A model generated the notes under the pieces. It was not told where the DNA came from. It saw only the letters and a list, made by a program, of their open reading frames with translations, and did not search any database. The translations under genes and the position numbers were made by a program. This document shows, one piece after another, positions 24,621-33,211 of a stretch of DNA of 64,000 nucleotides. The DNA is from RHKX01 sp963839535. GTDB lineage: Bacteria; Actinomycetota; Thermoleophilia; Solirubrobacterales; 70-9. Location of the stretch: positions 62,001 through 126,000 of the forward strand of contig CAWIVF010000013.1 in assembly GCA_963839535.1 (NCBI GenBank), given 5' to 3'. Every line of letters begins with the position of its first letter. The first letter of the stretch is position 1.

Positions 24621-25374
24621 GTGGACCTCGGCATCGACGGCAGGGTGGCGCTGGTGCTCGGCGCCAGCAAGGGGATCGGTCGCGGGATCGCCGTGGCGCT
24701 CGCCCGCGAGGGAGCGAGGGTGGCGGTCTCCTCCCGCTCGGCCGAGGACCTCGAGCAGCTCGGCGGGCGAGCTCGGCGAGGGAGCGGCCGCCTTTCCCGC
24801 CGACACCGGCGACCTCGAGCGGATGGCGGCTCTGCCGGCTGAGGTCACCGATCGACTGGGGCCGGTCGAGATCCTCGTCCTCAACACAGGCGGGCCGCCC
24901 GCCGGCGCGGCGCTCGACAACCCACGGGAGGAATGGGAGGCCGCATACCGCTCGCTCGTCCTCGCTCCTCGCACACTGACCGAGGCGGTGCTGCCCGGAA
25001 TGCGCGAGCGCGGTTGGGGCCGGATCGTCAACGTCTCGTCCTCGTCGATCCGGGAGCCGATCCCCCACCTGGCGCTTTCGAACTCGAACCGGATGGCGGC
25101 GCTCGGCTTCCTCAACACCCTCGCCCGCGAGGTGGCCGGAGACGGGATCACTGTGAACACGGTGGCGACTGGCCGTTTCGCGACCGATCGGCTGGTGGGG
25201 ATGTACGGATCGCTGGAGGGCGCGAACGAGGCCGCCGAAGCTGACGTTCCCGCCGGGCGCCTCGGCACGCCCGAGGAGTACGGGGACCTCGTCGCCTTCG
25301 TCTGCTCCGAGCGGGCCGCCTACCTGACCGGCGCGGTGATCCCGCTCGACGGCGGGCTCACCCGCTCGTCGTAG
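24621..25374 (+). CDS. Short-chain dehydrogenase/reductase, BKR-like (frameshifted)
   Basis: From a GTG start (VDLGIDGRVALVLGASKGIG), the reconstructed protein is about 250 residues. The TGxxxGIG loop is GASKGIGRG, followed by LNTGGPPAGA instead of the usual NNAG. The catalytic serine lies in VNVSSSSIREP, but the usual YxxxK reads SNSNR (LALSNSNRMAALGFLNTLA), as in the BKR-like SDR subgroup, so activity may differ. The C-terminus YLTGAVIPLDGGLTRSS is canonical. The frame changes at about 24770 between LEQLGG and AAFPADT. It begins 40 bp after the tRNA-Val 5' end and converges with lgt, overlapping by 17 bp. Confidence 0.8.
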
Positions 25375-26162
25375 GGGCGACGCGCGGGCCGAACGGCGGC
25401 GGGTCCCCCTCGCGGGCGTAGAGCGCGTCCTTCTGACGGGCCCGCAGCAGCCAGACCCCGCCGACGAGCATCATCGCGACGCTGAGCCACTGCGCCTGGG
25501 TGAGGCCGAGGGCGACGTCCTCGTTGCGGCGGACGAACTCGACGAGGAAGCGCTCGAGGCCGGCCAGCAGGAGGTAGAGGGCGAAGAGGATCCCGGGGCG
25601 GAAGCGGTCGCGCAGCCGCCACAGCACGATCGCGATCAGGCCCATCGCGAGCGTCTCGTAGATCGGCGTCGGGTGGACGGGGGTGTCGATCGGGACCGTC
25701 GCATCGGGGTAGGCCATCGCCCAGGGCCCGTCCCAGGCGCGGCCGTAGTCGCCGTCGCCGGAGAGCTGGCAGCCGACGCGGCCGATCGCGTACCCGATCG
25801 CCAGCGGGACCGCGGCGAGATCGAGGAGCGCCAGCCTGAGGATGCCGCGGTAGCGAGCCCAGAGCAGGACCGCGATCGCGCCGCCGATCGCGCCGCCGTA
25901 CCAGACGAGCCCCGAGCCGCTGAAGATGCTGCCGAGGAGGTCGTCCTTGACGTCATCCCAGTTCTGGATCAGGAAGTCGAGCCGGGAGCCGATCAGGCCG
26001 CCGATCAGGGCGACGAACGCCATCTCGTAGGCCCAGTCAGGCGGCTTGCCGAGCTCGCTTGAAGCGCTTGGCGATGAGCGCGCCCGCGGCGACGAAGCCG
26101 AGGCCGAACATCAGCCCGAACGTCTGCAGGGTGATCGGGCCGATTTCTATTTCTGGATACAT
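25358..26162 (-). CDS. lgt: Prolipoprotein diacylglyceryl transferase (frameshifted)
   Basis: The reconstructed protein is about 268 residues from MYPEIEIGPITLQTFGLMFG. It is a polytopic membrane enzyme that moves diacylglycerol from phosphatidylglycerol to the lipobox Cys of prolipoproteins. Hallmarks are GLVWYGGAIGG, the Lgt signature GRVGCQLSGDGDYG (with the essential Arg and Asp region), HPTPIYE and LERFLVEFVRRNE. The frame breaks at about 26055 (AAGCGAGCTC on the coding strand): removal of one C joins KRFK to ELGKPPDWAYEMAFVALIGG. The lipoprotein at 633 would be a substrate. The start is 11 bp from the tRNA-Glu 3' end. Confidence 0.88.
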
Positions 26163-26172
26163 GTGTTCGCAA

Positions 26173-26246
26173 TAGCCCCGGGGGGAATCGAACCCCCGCT
26201 CTTCAGCCTTGAAAGTGCCGCGTGCTTACCGTTACACCACGGGGCC
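26173..26246 (-). tRNA. tRNA-Glu (anticodon UUC), with a weak anticodon stem
   Basis: A 74-nt cloverleaf: acceptor GGCCCCG with CGGGGCT (first pair G-U), D arm GTGT/AGCAC region, T arm CGGGG/TCCCC with GTTCGAT, discriminator A. The 7-nt loop CTTTCAA gives anticodon TTC. The anticodon stem CGGCA/GGCTG has a closing A-G mismatch and one G-U pair, which is unusual for tRNA-Glu and could be a sequencing error. CCA is not encoded. Confidence 0.8.
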
Positions 26247-26315
26247 GCCGCGACGGAGTCTACGGCGGCTCTAATCGGAGGCATTCCGTCCGGTCCACCG
26301 ACCATCATCGAACGT

Positions 26316-27016
26316 ATGTTCGCTGATGGATCTCACCGACTGCCCCACCCGAAACGAGCAGAGGTACGCAGGCTTCGCGCCCAGGGCCTCCCGGTTGGAG
26401 CGATCGCCGAAGCTCTTGCCGTCTCTCAATCCTCGGTGAGTCTGTGGACGAGAGACATCGAGCTGTCGCCGGACCAAATAGCTGCAAACCAGCGGAATGC
26501 GTGCGCTGCCCGCGGTCGGGCATGCAGCGACCTCCACCGGCGCCGGCGGCTCGCCTACCAGAAGGAAGGTCGGCGCGGGCCCGACTCGGCGACCCCCTCC
26601 ACGCGGCCGGCTGCATGCTCTATTGGGCCGAGGGTCCAAGGGCCGGAACACGGTCCATTTCGCCAACTCGGACCCCGCGATGATCGAGATGTTCATCAGG
26701 TTCCTCCGCGAGTGCTTCGGGCTGACTCGGAGGACCTGACGTTCAATCTCAACGTCTATACGAACAACGGCCTGACCATCGAGGAGATCGAGGATCACTG
26801 GCTCGCGCTCCTCGGGCCTTTCGAGGCGATGTGCCCGAAAGCACGTCCTCAACCACTACCCCACCTCCAGCAGCGGCGAAGAGGCGAGACAAGCTCCGCT
26901 ACGGGGTCTGCTCAGTGAAGGTCAAGAGCAGCACGAGGTACCTCCAGCACATCTACGGCGCCATCCAGGAGTACTCCGGGATCGATCAGCCGACCTGGCT
27001 GGACGGGCACTACTAG
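26316..27016 (+). CDS. Helix-turn-helix protein of unknown role (frameshifted)
   Basis: The reconstructed protein is about 230 residues. The N-terminal HTH reads EVRRLRAQGLPVGAIAEALA followed by VSQSSVSLWTRDIEL, a clear recognition helix. The middle has VHFANSDPAMIEMFIRFLRE and LTFNLNVYTNNGLTIEEIED with HWLALLG, and the end is KLRYGVCSVKVKSSTRYLQH and IYGAIQEYSGIDQPTWLDGH. This order matches a widespread actinobacterial HTH family whose C-terminal half resembles a LAGLIDADG-like nuclease fold; that link is inference. Frames change near 26500, 26640, 26730 and 26840. It lies 70 bp from the tRNA-Glu 5' end. Confidence 0.55.
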
Positions 27017-27897
27017 CTAGGGGAGCAGCATCTCCAGCAGCGCCTTCTGGGCGTGCAGGCGGTTCTCCGCCTGATCGAAGACCGCCGAGCGCTCGCCGTA
27101 GAGGGCGCCCTCGGTTATCTCCTCCCCCGGGTGAGCCGGGAGGCAGTGGAGGACGATCGCCCGGTCGGAGGCCGCGGCGAGGAGCTCCTCGTCGACGCGG
27201 TAGGGGGCGAGGGCCTCGCGCTTCGACTCGACCTCGGGGCCCTCCTGGCCCATCGAGATCCAGACGTCGGTGTAGATCGCGTCGGCGCCGGCCACCGCCT
27301 CCCGCGGGTCGCCGACCAGCTGCGCGCCCGCCTCGGCCTCGAGCTCGAAGCCCGGGTGGCGAGGACGAGACGACCTCGACCCCCATGGCGCTGCCGAGCA
27401 GCGCGAGCGAGCGGGTGACGTTGTTGCCGTCGCCGACGTAGGCGACGCGCAGACCCTCGAGCTCACCGAAGCGCTCCCGCAGCGTGAGCAGGTCGGCGAT
27501 CGCCTGACACGGGATGGTGAAGCGGCGTGAGCGCGTTGATCACCGGGACGTCGGCCGCCTCGGCCAGCTCGACGACCCGCTCGTGCGAGCCGGAGCGGAT
27601 CACGATCGCGTGCAGGTAGCGGGAGAGCACCCGGGCGACGTCCCCGACCGACTCGCCACGGCTGAGCTGCAGCTCGTCGGCGCGCAGCTGGATCGGCGTG
27701 CCGCCGAGCTCGGCGACCCCGACCTCGAAGGAGACGCGAGTGCGCGTCGAGGGCTGCTCGAAGACGAGCGCGACCGAGCGTCCCGCCAGCGCCGAGGACC
27801 CCTCGGCGGGGCGCCCGGCCTTCAGCTCGGCAGCCCGCTCGAGCAGCGCGGGAAGCCGGTCGGCCAGCTCCTCGCCGGTGATGAAGTCCTTTGGCAT
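27017..27897 (-). CDS. argF: Ornithine carbamoyltransferase (frameshifted)
   Basis: The reconstructed protein is about 295 residues from MPKDFITGEELADRLPALLE. The carbamoyl-phosphate site is FEQPSTRTRVSFE (STRTR, residues about 55-60); INALTPLHHP leads into the HPCQ motif broken by a frame change; HCLPAHPGEEI contributes the ornithine-side Cys; QAENRLHAQKALL closes the protein. It makes citrulline from ornithine and carbamoyl phosphate in arginine synthesis. Frames change at about 27515 and 27365, plus a short compensating shift, all near C or G runs. No other arg gene is adjacent. It is divergent from the EEP gene across 96 bp. Confidence 0.9.
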
Positions 27898-27993
27898 CGA
27901 AGCGCGGCAGGTTACCGGCGCGGCCTCGAGCGACCGGGCCGGCGCGCCCTCAGCCACGCCGATGCCGCCGGGCTCGCGCCGATAATCGCCCGA

Positions 27994-28836
27994 GTGGAGG
28001 TTCGCGCGCTCAGCTGGAACCTCTTCCACGGGCGCGACGCACCGCCGGAGCCCGAGCTGCTCACCTGGCGCTCGCGCCTGCTCCGCACGACCGAGCGCGG
28101 CTCCACCCACGCGCAGGTCAACCGCAACCTCTTCGAGGCCTTCGCCGCCCTGATCGCGGCAGCCGACTGGGACGTGGCCCTGCTGCAGGAGTGCCCGCCG
28201 CGCTGGGCCGAGGGCCTCGCGATCGCCGCCGACGCCGAGCCCCACCTCGTGCTCACCAGCCGCAACATCCCCGGCCTCGGCGCCCTGCAGCGACGCGCCG
28301 CGGACCTCAACCCGGACCTGATCGGCTCCTGGGAGGGCGGGTCGAACCTGACCCTGGTCCGCGGGTCACTCGCGGGCTCGCCGGCGATCGTCGAGCGCGA
28401 CCAGCTCCAGATCGCGTCCCGCCCCGAGCGCCGCGTCATGGCGCTCACCAGGCTCGCGAGCGGCCTTTGCGTCGCCAACCTGCACGCGAGCAAGGCGCGC
28501 GCCTCCTCCGAGATCGAGCTGCCGACGGCGGCCGAGGCCGCGGTGCGCTGGGCGGGAGACGCCCCCCTGCTGCTGGGCGGCGACTTCAACCTGAGGCCGG
28601 CGAAGAGCGGCCACGTCTTCGAGGCGCTCGAGCGCGAGCACGGCCTCGCGCAGCCGACCGGTGAGCGGGCCATCGACCACCTCCTGGTCAGGGGAGCCGA
28701 GATCGCCACTCCGCCGGCGCAGTGGCCCGCCGAGCGGCGCGAGATCCCCGACCCGACCGCCTCGTCCGACCCACCGAAGCCCGTGCGCCTCTCCGACCAC
28801 AGCCCGGTCGAGGCCAGCTTCCGCCTCCCGGATTGA
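27994..28836 (+). CDS. Endonuclease/exonuclease/phosphatase-family hydrolase
   Basis: The 280-residue protein starts at a GTG (VEVRALSWNLFHGRD) after a GATAAT box. EEP landmarks appear in order: SWNLFHGRD (metal Asn), ALLQECPP (catalytic Glu), VANLHASKA, LLGGDFNLRP (GDFN motif) and the final RLSDHSPVEA (SDH, catalytic His). These enzymes cut phosphodiester bonds in DNA, RNA or phosphoinositides; no sequence feature separates these here, and no signal peptide is seen, so it should be cytoplasmic. It is intact. Confidence 0.85.
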   Translation: MEVRALSWNLFHGRDAPPEPELLTWRSRLLRTTERGSTHAQVNRNLFEAFAALIAAADWDVALLQECPPRWAEGLAIAADAEPHLVLTSRNIPGLGALQRRAADLNPDLIGSWEGGSNLTLVRGSLAGSPAIVERDQLQIASRPERRVMALTRLASGLCVANLHASKARASSEIELPTAAEAAVRWAGDAPLLLGGDFNLRPAKSGHVFEALEREHGLAQPTGERAIDHLLVRGAEIATPPAQWPAERREIPDPTASSDPPKPVRLSDHSPVEASFRLPD

Positions 28837-28925
28837 CTCGCAACCGGGCGACCCGCGGGCCCGGTCGCGCTGCTGGGACGAGCCCCACTGTGTGATATTC
28901 GACACCCGCGATCAGGAGGACCCGA

Positions 28926-29603
28926 ATGGCCACCGCTCCCCGCAAGAAGACCTCGACCAAGAGCCGCAAGAAGCCCGCTTCCTCGTCGTCTCGCAAGACC
29001 GGCACCGCAGCCTCGACCCGGAAGCGATCGACGGCCGCGAAGAAGCCGGCGAAGCCGCGCTCCACGAGCACCGCACGCTCCGCCGACCGCGCCGACAAGA
29101 GCGTGGAGGCGTTCCGCGACGCGCTCGAGCGCAGCGTGACCCTCTCCCGGGAGCGCATCCAGGAGGTCGTCGACGACTCGGTCAAGCGCGGACGGATGAC
29201 CCGCGGCGACGCGAACGAGATGGTCTCCAAGCTGCTCGCTCGCGGGCGCAAGCAGACCGAGGATCTGGTCGCTGAGCTCGAGCGGCTGCTCGAGGGCGCA
29301 CGCGGCGAGGTCGGCGGTCGCGCCAAGGCCGCCAGGAGCAGCGCCGGCAAGGCGGCGGGACGGGTCGCGAAGAGCGCCCGCGTCGCCGCCGACGAGCCGC
29401 TCGCTCAGGCCGACAAGCTGCGCCGCCGGGCGGGTGTCGGCTCGGGCTTCCCGATCCTCGCCTACGACGATCTCAGCGTCGCGCAGGTGAAGAGCCGCCT
29501 CGGCGACCTCGGCCGGCCGGAGCTGCGGAAGGTCCGCACCTACGAGTCGAACAACAAGGCCCGCAAGGGGATCCTCGACGACATCGAGCGCCGGCTCGCG
29601 TAG
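28926..29603 (+). CDS. Lysine-rich histone-like/coiled-coil protein
   Basis: The 225-residue protein has three parts. Residues 1-50 are a Lys/Ser/Thr/Ala tail (KKTSTKSRKKPASSSSRK) like histone H1 or HU tails. Residues 55-150 are charged amphipathic helices (SVEAFRDALERSVTLSRERI, DLVAELERLLEGAR) resembling phasin or magnetosome-type coiled coils. The C-terminal 55 residues (FPILAYDDLSVAQVKSRLGD, LRKVRTYESNNKARKGILDD) form a small helical domain seen in other actinobacterial proteins of unknown function. It probably binds DNA or granule surfaces in the cytoplasm. A purine-rich AGGAGG site precedes the ATG. It reads into the methyltransferase gene at 29636. Confidence 0.7.
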   Translation: MATAPRKKTSTKSRKKPASSSSRKTGTAASTRKRSTAAKKPAKPRSTSTARSADRADKSVEAFRDALERSVTLSRERIQEVVDDSVKRGRMTRGDANEMVSKLLARGRKQTEDLVAELERLLEGARGEVGGRAKAARSSAGKAAGRVAKSARVAADEPLAQADKLRRRAGVGSGFPILAYDDLSVAQVKSRLGDLGRPELRKVRTYESNNKARKGILDDIERRLA

Positions 29604-29635
29604 GGACGCAGGGCCCGCCACCGCCGGCTGCGACC

Positions 29636-31039
29636 ATGCCGGCGATGGAACCGACCGTCCCTGAGCAGACCGCGGCGCCCGACGCCGCCCCCCGCCCGGC
29701 GCGACCGCGCCGCGGCGACGAGCTCGAGCTGCGCATCGACTCGCTCGCCCAGGGCGGCCGCGGCGTCGCCCGCACCGAGCAGGGCTTCGTCATCTTCGTC
29801 GGCGGCGGCCTGCCGGGGGACCGCCTGCGGGCGCGGGTCGGCAAGTCGAAGAAGACCTGGGCCGAGGCGGCGGTGATCGAGCTGCTCGAGCCGGCCCCCG
29901 AGCGGATCGCCGACCGCTGCGTGCACGGCGGCGAGCCCTGCCCCGGAGCCGCGTGGCAGGGACTCCCCTACGAGCTGCAGCTCGCCCACAAGCAGGAGCA
30001 GGTGAGCGAGGCGCTCGTCCGCATCGGCGGCTTCGAGGGGATCGAGGTCGACCCGATCGTCCCCGCGGTGGAGCAGTGGCGCTACCGCAACAAGCTCGAG
30101 TACTCGTTCGGCGCCGAGACCGCGCAGGACGCGCCGGCGCTCGGCTTCCACGCGCGGGGGAGCTGGGAGACCGTCGTCGACGTCGACGACTGCCTGCTCG
30201 CCTCCGAGCGCAACAACGCCGCCCGCAACGCCGTCCGCGAGTGGGCCGCGACCGAGGGCGTGCCGGCCTACGACAAGGCCTCGAAGCAGGGCGTCCTCCG
30301 CAACCTGATCGTCCGCGAGGGCCGCCGAACCGGGCAGATCCAGACCCGCCTCGTGACCTCCGAGGCCGAGATCCCCGAGCCACCGGTCGACCTCCACACG
30401 ATGATCCGCGGGCTCTCGAGCGCGACCACCGGCCCGACCGGCGTGCTCGGCGAGGAGTTCCTGACCGAGCGCCTCGGCGAGCTCCAGCTGCGCGTCTCCC
30501 CCTTCGCCTTCCTGCAGACGAACACCGAGACCGCCGAGCGCCTCTACGGCGTCGCCCGCGAGCTCGCCGGACTGAGCTCGGGCGAGCGCCTGTTCGACAT
30601 CTACTGCGGGATCGGCACGATCGGCCTGAGCATGGCCGCCGACGCCGGCGAGGTCTGGGGAATCGAGAACGTCGCCGACGCGATCGTCGACGCCGAGGCC
30701 AACGCCGAGCTCAACGGGATCGGCAACGCGAGGTTCCGCGCCGCCGACGCCCGGCTCGGCATCCGGCCGCTGATCGAGGAGGCGGGCAAGCCCGACGTCG
30801 TCGTCATCGACCCGCCCCGCGCGGGCCTCTCGGCGAAGATCGTCCGGCGGGTCCTCGAGTGCGAGGCGAAGCGAATCGTCTACGTCTCCTGCAACCCGAC
30901 GACGATGGCCCCGAACGCGCGGCAGATCGTCGACGCCGGTTATAGGCTCAGCGCCGTGAGGCCGGTGGACATGTTCCCGCAGACCCCGCACATCGAGTGC
31001 GTCGCGCTGTTCGAGCGGACGGGCGGAGGCGCCTCGTGA
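29636..31039 (+). CDS. RNA uracil-5-methyltransferase with TRAM domain (RumA/TrmA family)
   Basis: The 467-residue enzyme has an N-terminal TRAM domain (LELRIDSLAQGGRGVARTEQ), an iron-sulfur-like Cys pair region (CVHGGEPCPG), a central RNA-binding domain (NKLEYSFGAE) and a SAM-dependent catalytic domain. Motifs are FAFLQTNTETAERLY, FDIYCGIGTIGLSM (SAM loop), VVIDPPRAGLS (DPPR) and VYVSCNPTTMAPNA with the catalytic Cys, followed by the C-terminal Glu in HIECVALFER. It methylates uracil C5 in 23S rRNA or tRNA; which one cannot be told. The stop overlaps the GTG start of the LLM gene (GTGA). Confidence 0.92.
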   Translation: MPAMEPTVPEQTAAPDAAPRPARPRRGDELELRIDSLAQGGRGVARTEQGFVIFVGGGLPGDRLRARVGKSKKTWAEAAVIELLEPAPERIADRCVHGGEPCPGAAWQGLPYELQLAHKQEQVSEALVRIGGFEGIEVDPIVPAVEQWRYRNKLEYSFGAETAQDAPALGFHARGSWETVVDVDDCLLASERNNAARNAVREWAATEGVPAYDKASKQGVLRNLIVREGRRTGQIQTRLVTSEAEIPEPPVDLHTMIRGLSSATTGPTGVLGEEFLTERLGELQLRVSPFAFLQTNTETAERLYGVARELAGLSSGERLFDIYCGIGTIGLSMAADAGEVWGIENVADAIVDAEANAELNGIGNARFRAADARLGIRPLIEEAGKPDVVVIDPPRAGLSAKIVRRVLECEAKRIVYVSCNPTTMAPNARQIVDAGYRLSAVRPVDMFPQTPHIECVALFERTGGGAS

Positions 31040-31822
31040 GCGACGCCCGTGGATTCGGCGTCGCCGCCGGGCTCGACTCCGCGGTCGCGGTGCAGCTCGC
31101 CGGGCGCTGCGAGGAGCTCGGCTACACCTCGATGTGGTCCAACGACCACCCGGCCGCCAGCGGGATCGAGACGCTCGCCGACTTCGCCGACGGGTCGGCG
31201 GCGATGAAGCTCGGCGTCGCCGTGCTCGCCCTCGATCGCAACGACCCCGCCGACATCAACAAGAAGATCGACGAGTGCGGGCTGGAGCGCTCGCGCCTGC
31301 TGATCGGAGTCGGCGCCGGCTTCTCGAAGAAGCCCCTGACCCGGATGCGCGAGGTCCACGACGAGCTGCGCGAGACGATCCCCGGCGTGAAGCTGATCCT
31401 GGCCGCGATGGGACCGAAGATGTGCGCGCTCGCCGGCTCCCACTACGACGGGGCCTTCTTCAACTGGATGACCCCCGCCTTCGCCGCCCAGGCGCGAGCA
31501 GAAGGTGGAGGAGGGCGCCGCCGACGCCGGCCGCGAGACGCCGCGCGTCTACGGCTACGTGCGGACGTCCGTCGGCGCCGACGCCGAGACGCGGCTGGCG
31601 AAGGAGGAGGGCTTCTACCGCGACCTCCACGACGGCTACCGCGACCACTTCGAGCGGCTCGGCGAGCCGCCCGGGACCGTCGGCGTCGCCGCCGAGCAGC
31701 CCGCCCATGCAGGGCCGGCGCTCGAGGACTACGAGGCCCTCGACACGGTGGTCGTCCGCGGCCTCGCCAGCGCGAACTTCGACGCGATGGACCGCGTGGC
31801 GACGGCCGCCGCGCCCGTCTGA
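31036..31822 (+). CDS. LLM-class F420-dependent oxidoreductase (frameshifted)
   Basis: The reconstructed protein is about 262 residues from a GTG that overlaps the upstream stop by 4 bp. It has the bacterial luciferase-like TIM-barrel pattern: FGVAAGLDSAVAVQLAGRCE, ELGYTSMWSNDHPAA, IGVGAGFSKKPLTRM, and FFNWMTPAFAAQ. These enzymes use F420H2 or FMNH2. The frame changes near 31495 (GCGCGAGCAGAAGGTGG); one base less joins the halves. The C-terminal half (VYGYVRTSVGADAETRLAKE) is clearly the same family. It is probably co-expressed with the RNA methyltransferase only by chance. Confidence 0.82.
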
Positions 31823-31844
31823 GCGCGGCGGCGGACGGCCGGCC

Positions 31845-32282
31845 TCAGCTCTCGGAGCCGGGGTACTCGATCGGGTCGGGAGCCGGCTGGACCAGGCGGA
31901 TGTGGTTGCCGAAGGGATCACGGAACCCGCAGTCGATGCCGTAGAACCGCTCCCCCGGCTCCTCGGTGAACTCGACCCCCTTCGCCTTCAGCTCCTCGTA
32001 GTCCTTGCGGCAGTCATCTGTGGTCAGGATCGCCATGCCGAGCATTCCCTTGCCGATCAGCTCCGTGATCTGAGCCGTGGTGTCGTCGTCCATGTAGGGG
32101 CCGCCGGGCCGCTCGAGCAGGATGTGATGCTCGGGGGCGCCGGGCACGTTGACGGTGAGCCAGCGCATCACCTCCACGTCGACGTCCGCGCTCACCTCCA
32201 TGCCGAGCTTGCCGACGTAGAAGTCGAGGGCCGCGTCTTGGTCGGGGACGAATATGCGTGAGTGTGAGATTGCGTTGATCAT
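31845..32282 (-). CDS. VOC-superfamily (glyoxalase-like) protein
   Basis: A 145-residue single VOC domain pair: SHSRIFVPDQDAALDFYVGK, a metal-binding His at position 7, MAILTTDDCRKDYEELKAKG, and the second motif CGFRDPFGNHIRLVQPA (DPxGN with His/Glu ligands). Proteins like this are glyoxalase, dioxygenase or fosfomycin-resistance relatives; the specific reaction is not predictable. It lies 9 bp before the stop of the AraC-family regulator that precedes it in the same direction, so the pair forms a probable operon. Confidence 0.85.
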   Translation of the reverse strand: MINAISHSRIFVPDQDAALDFYVGKLGMEVSADVDVEVMRWLTVNVPGAPEHHILLERPGGPYMDDDTTAQITELIGKGMLGMAILTTDDCRKDYEELKAKGVEFTEEPGERFYGIDCGFRDPFGNHIRLVQPAPDPIEYPGSES

Positions 32283-32291
32283 GCGGCCAAG

Positions 32292-32744
32292 CTAGTCGCG
32301 CTCGGCCGCCGTGTCTTCTCCGAAAGTGCTCGATGGCCGGTCCCAGGCCCGCTGGTAGCAGCCGGGCACGTAGGCGCGCTGCGCCGCCTTCTCGGGCTCG
32401 GCGCGCGCGCGGCGCCGATAGGCGCTCGGCGAGACCCCGACGACCTCGTGGAAGGTGCGGCTGAACGTCCCGAGGCTGGAGAACCCGACGTCGAGGCAGA
32501 CCTCCGTCACCGGCCGGTCGTCGACGCGCAGCATCCACATCGCGCGCTCGATCCGGCGGCGCTGCAGGTAGCGGTGCGGCGTCTCCCCGAACGCCTCCTT
32601 GAAGCTGCGGATGAAGTGCGCGCGGGAGAGGTGGACCGAGCGGGCCATCGCCTCGATGTCGAGGGCCTCGGCGTAGCAGCGGTCCATCGTGTCGCGGGCG
32701 CCGAGCAGCCGGCGGTTGTTCTCGAAGCGGACCTGCGCGTTCAC
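32292..32744 (-). CDS. AraC-family transcriptional regulator (DNA-binding domain only)
   Basis: A 150-residue protein with two helix-turn-helix units of the AraC/XylS C-terminal domain: MARSVHLSRAHFIRSFKEAF (first recognition helix) and VCLDVGFSSLGTFSRTFHEV followed by GVSPSAYRRR. There is no N-terminal effector-binding domain, so this is a short AraC form; the tail (YVPGCYQRAW) may hold a small sensor. It may control the VOC gene it lies upstream of. Confidence 0.88.
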   Translation of the reverse strand: MNAQVRFENNRRLLGARDTMDRCYAEALDIEAMARSVHLSRAHFIRSFKEAFGETPHRYLQRRRIERAMWMLRVDDRPVTEVCLDVGFSSLGTFSRTFHEVVGVSPSAYRRRARAEPEKAAQRAYVPGCYQRAWDRPSSTFGEDTAAERD

Positions 32745-32754
32745 GGCCGCATGC

Positions 32755-33168
32755 CTACTGGTTCGGCAGGGGGCTCCCCGCCTTGAAGGCGAACCAGAGC
32801 CAGAAGGCGGCGGTGACGATCATCGTCGTGACGACGAACACGCGCTCGACGCCGCTCATGGTGTTCTGGCCCGGCCGGCGGGTGTCGGTCATCCCTCGCA
32901 TCCAGGGAGCGCGGGAGGCGCCCGGGCGCTCGGCGGCGGCCCGGTCGAGGCGATGCATCACGACGCCGGCGAGGTAGAGCAGCAGGACGTAGGTGAGGAT
33001 GATCCCGAAGAGCACCGCCATCGCGACCGAGAAGTCGACGTTGGTTGCGCCGGTGTCGCCTTGGAGCTGCGAGCCGATCCAGATCCAGAGCAGGGGAACG
33101 CCGAAGCCGATGACCATGGCGGCGAGGACCGTGAGGACCAAGCCGATGACCTGGAGGAAGGCACGCAC
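32755..33168 (-). CDS. Small membrane protein of unknown function
   Basis: From the GTG at 33168, a 137-residue protein has three hydrophobic helices (VIGLVLTVLAAMVIGFGVPL, VAMAVLFGIILTYVLLLYLA, VFVVTTMIVTAAFWLWFAF) and two polar loops, one with conserved-looking NPxxQ end. Family not recognised. It lies in the same direction as the UDG-like gene upstream, 43 bp apart, and 10 bp before the AraC-family gene. Confidence 0.65.
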   Translation of the reverse strand: MRAFLQVIGLVLTVLAAMVIGFGVPLLWIWIGSQLQGDTGATNVDFSVAMAVLFGIILTYVLLLYLAGVVMHRLDRAAAERPGASRAPWMRGMTDTRRPGQNTMSGVERVFVVTTMIVTAAFWLWFAFKAGSPLPNQ

Positions 33169-33211
33169 CGCCGGAATGTACCCACCGGCGACCGCCGGCC
33201 CGCCGCGTCGA

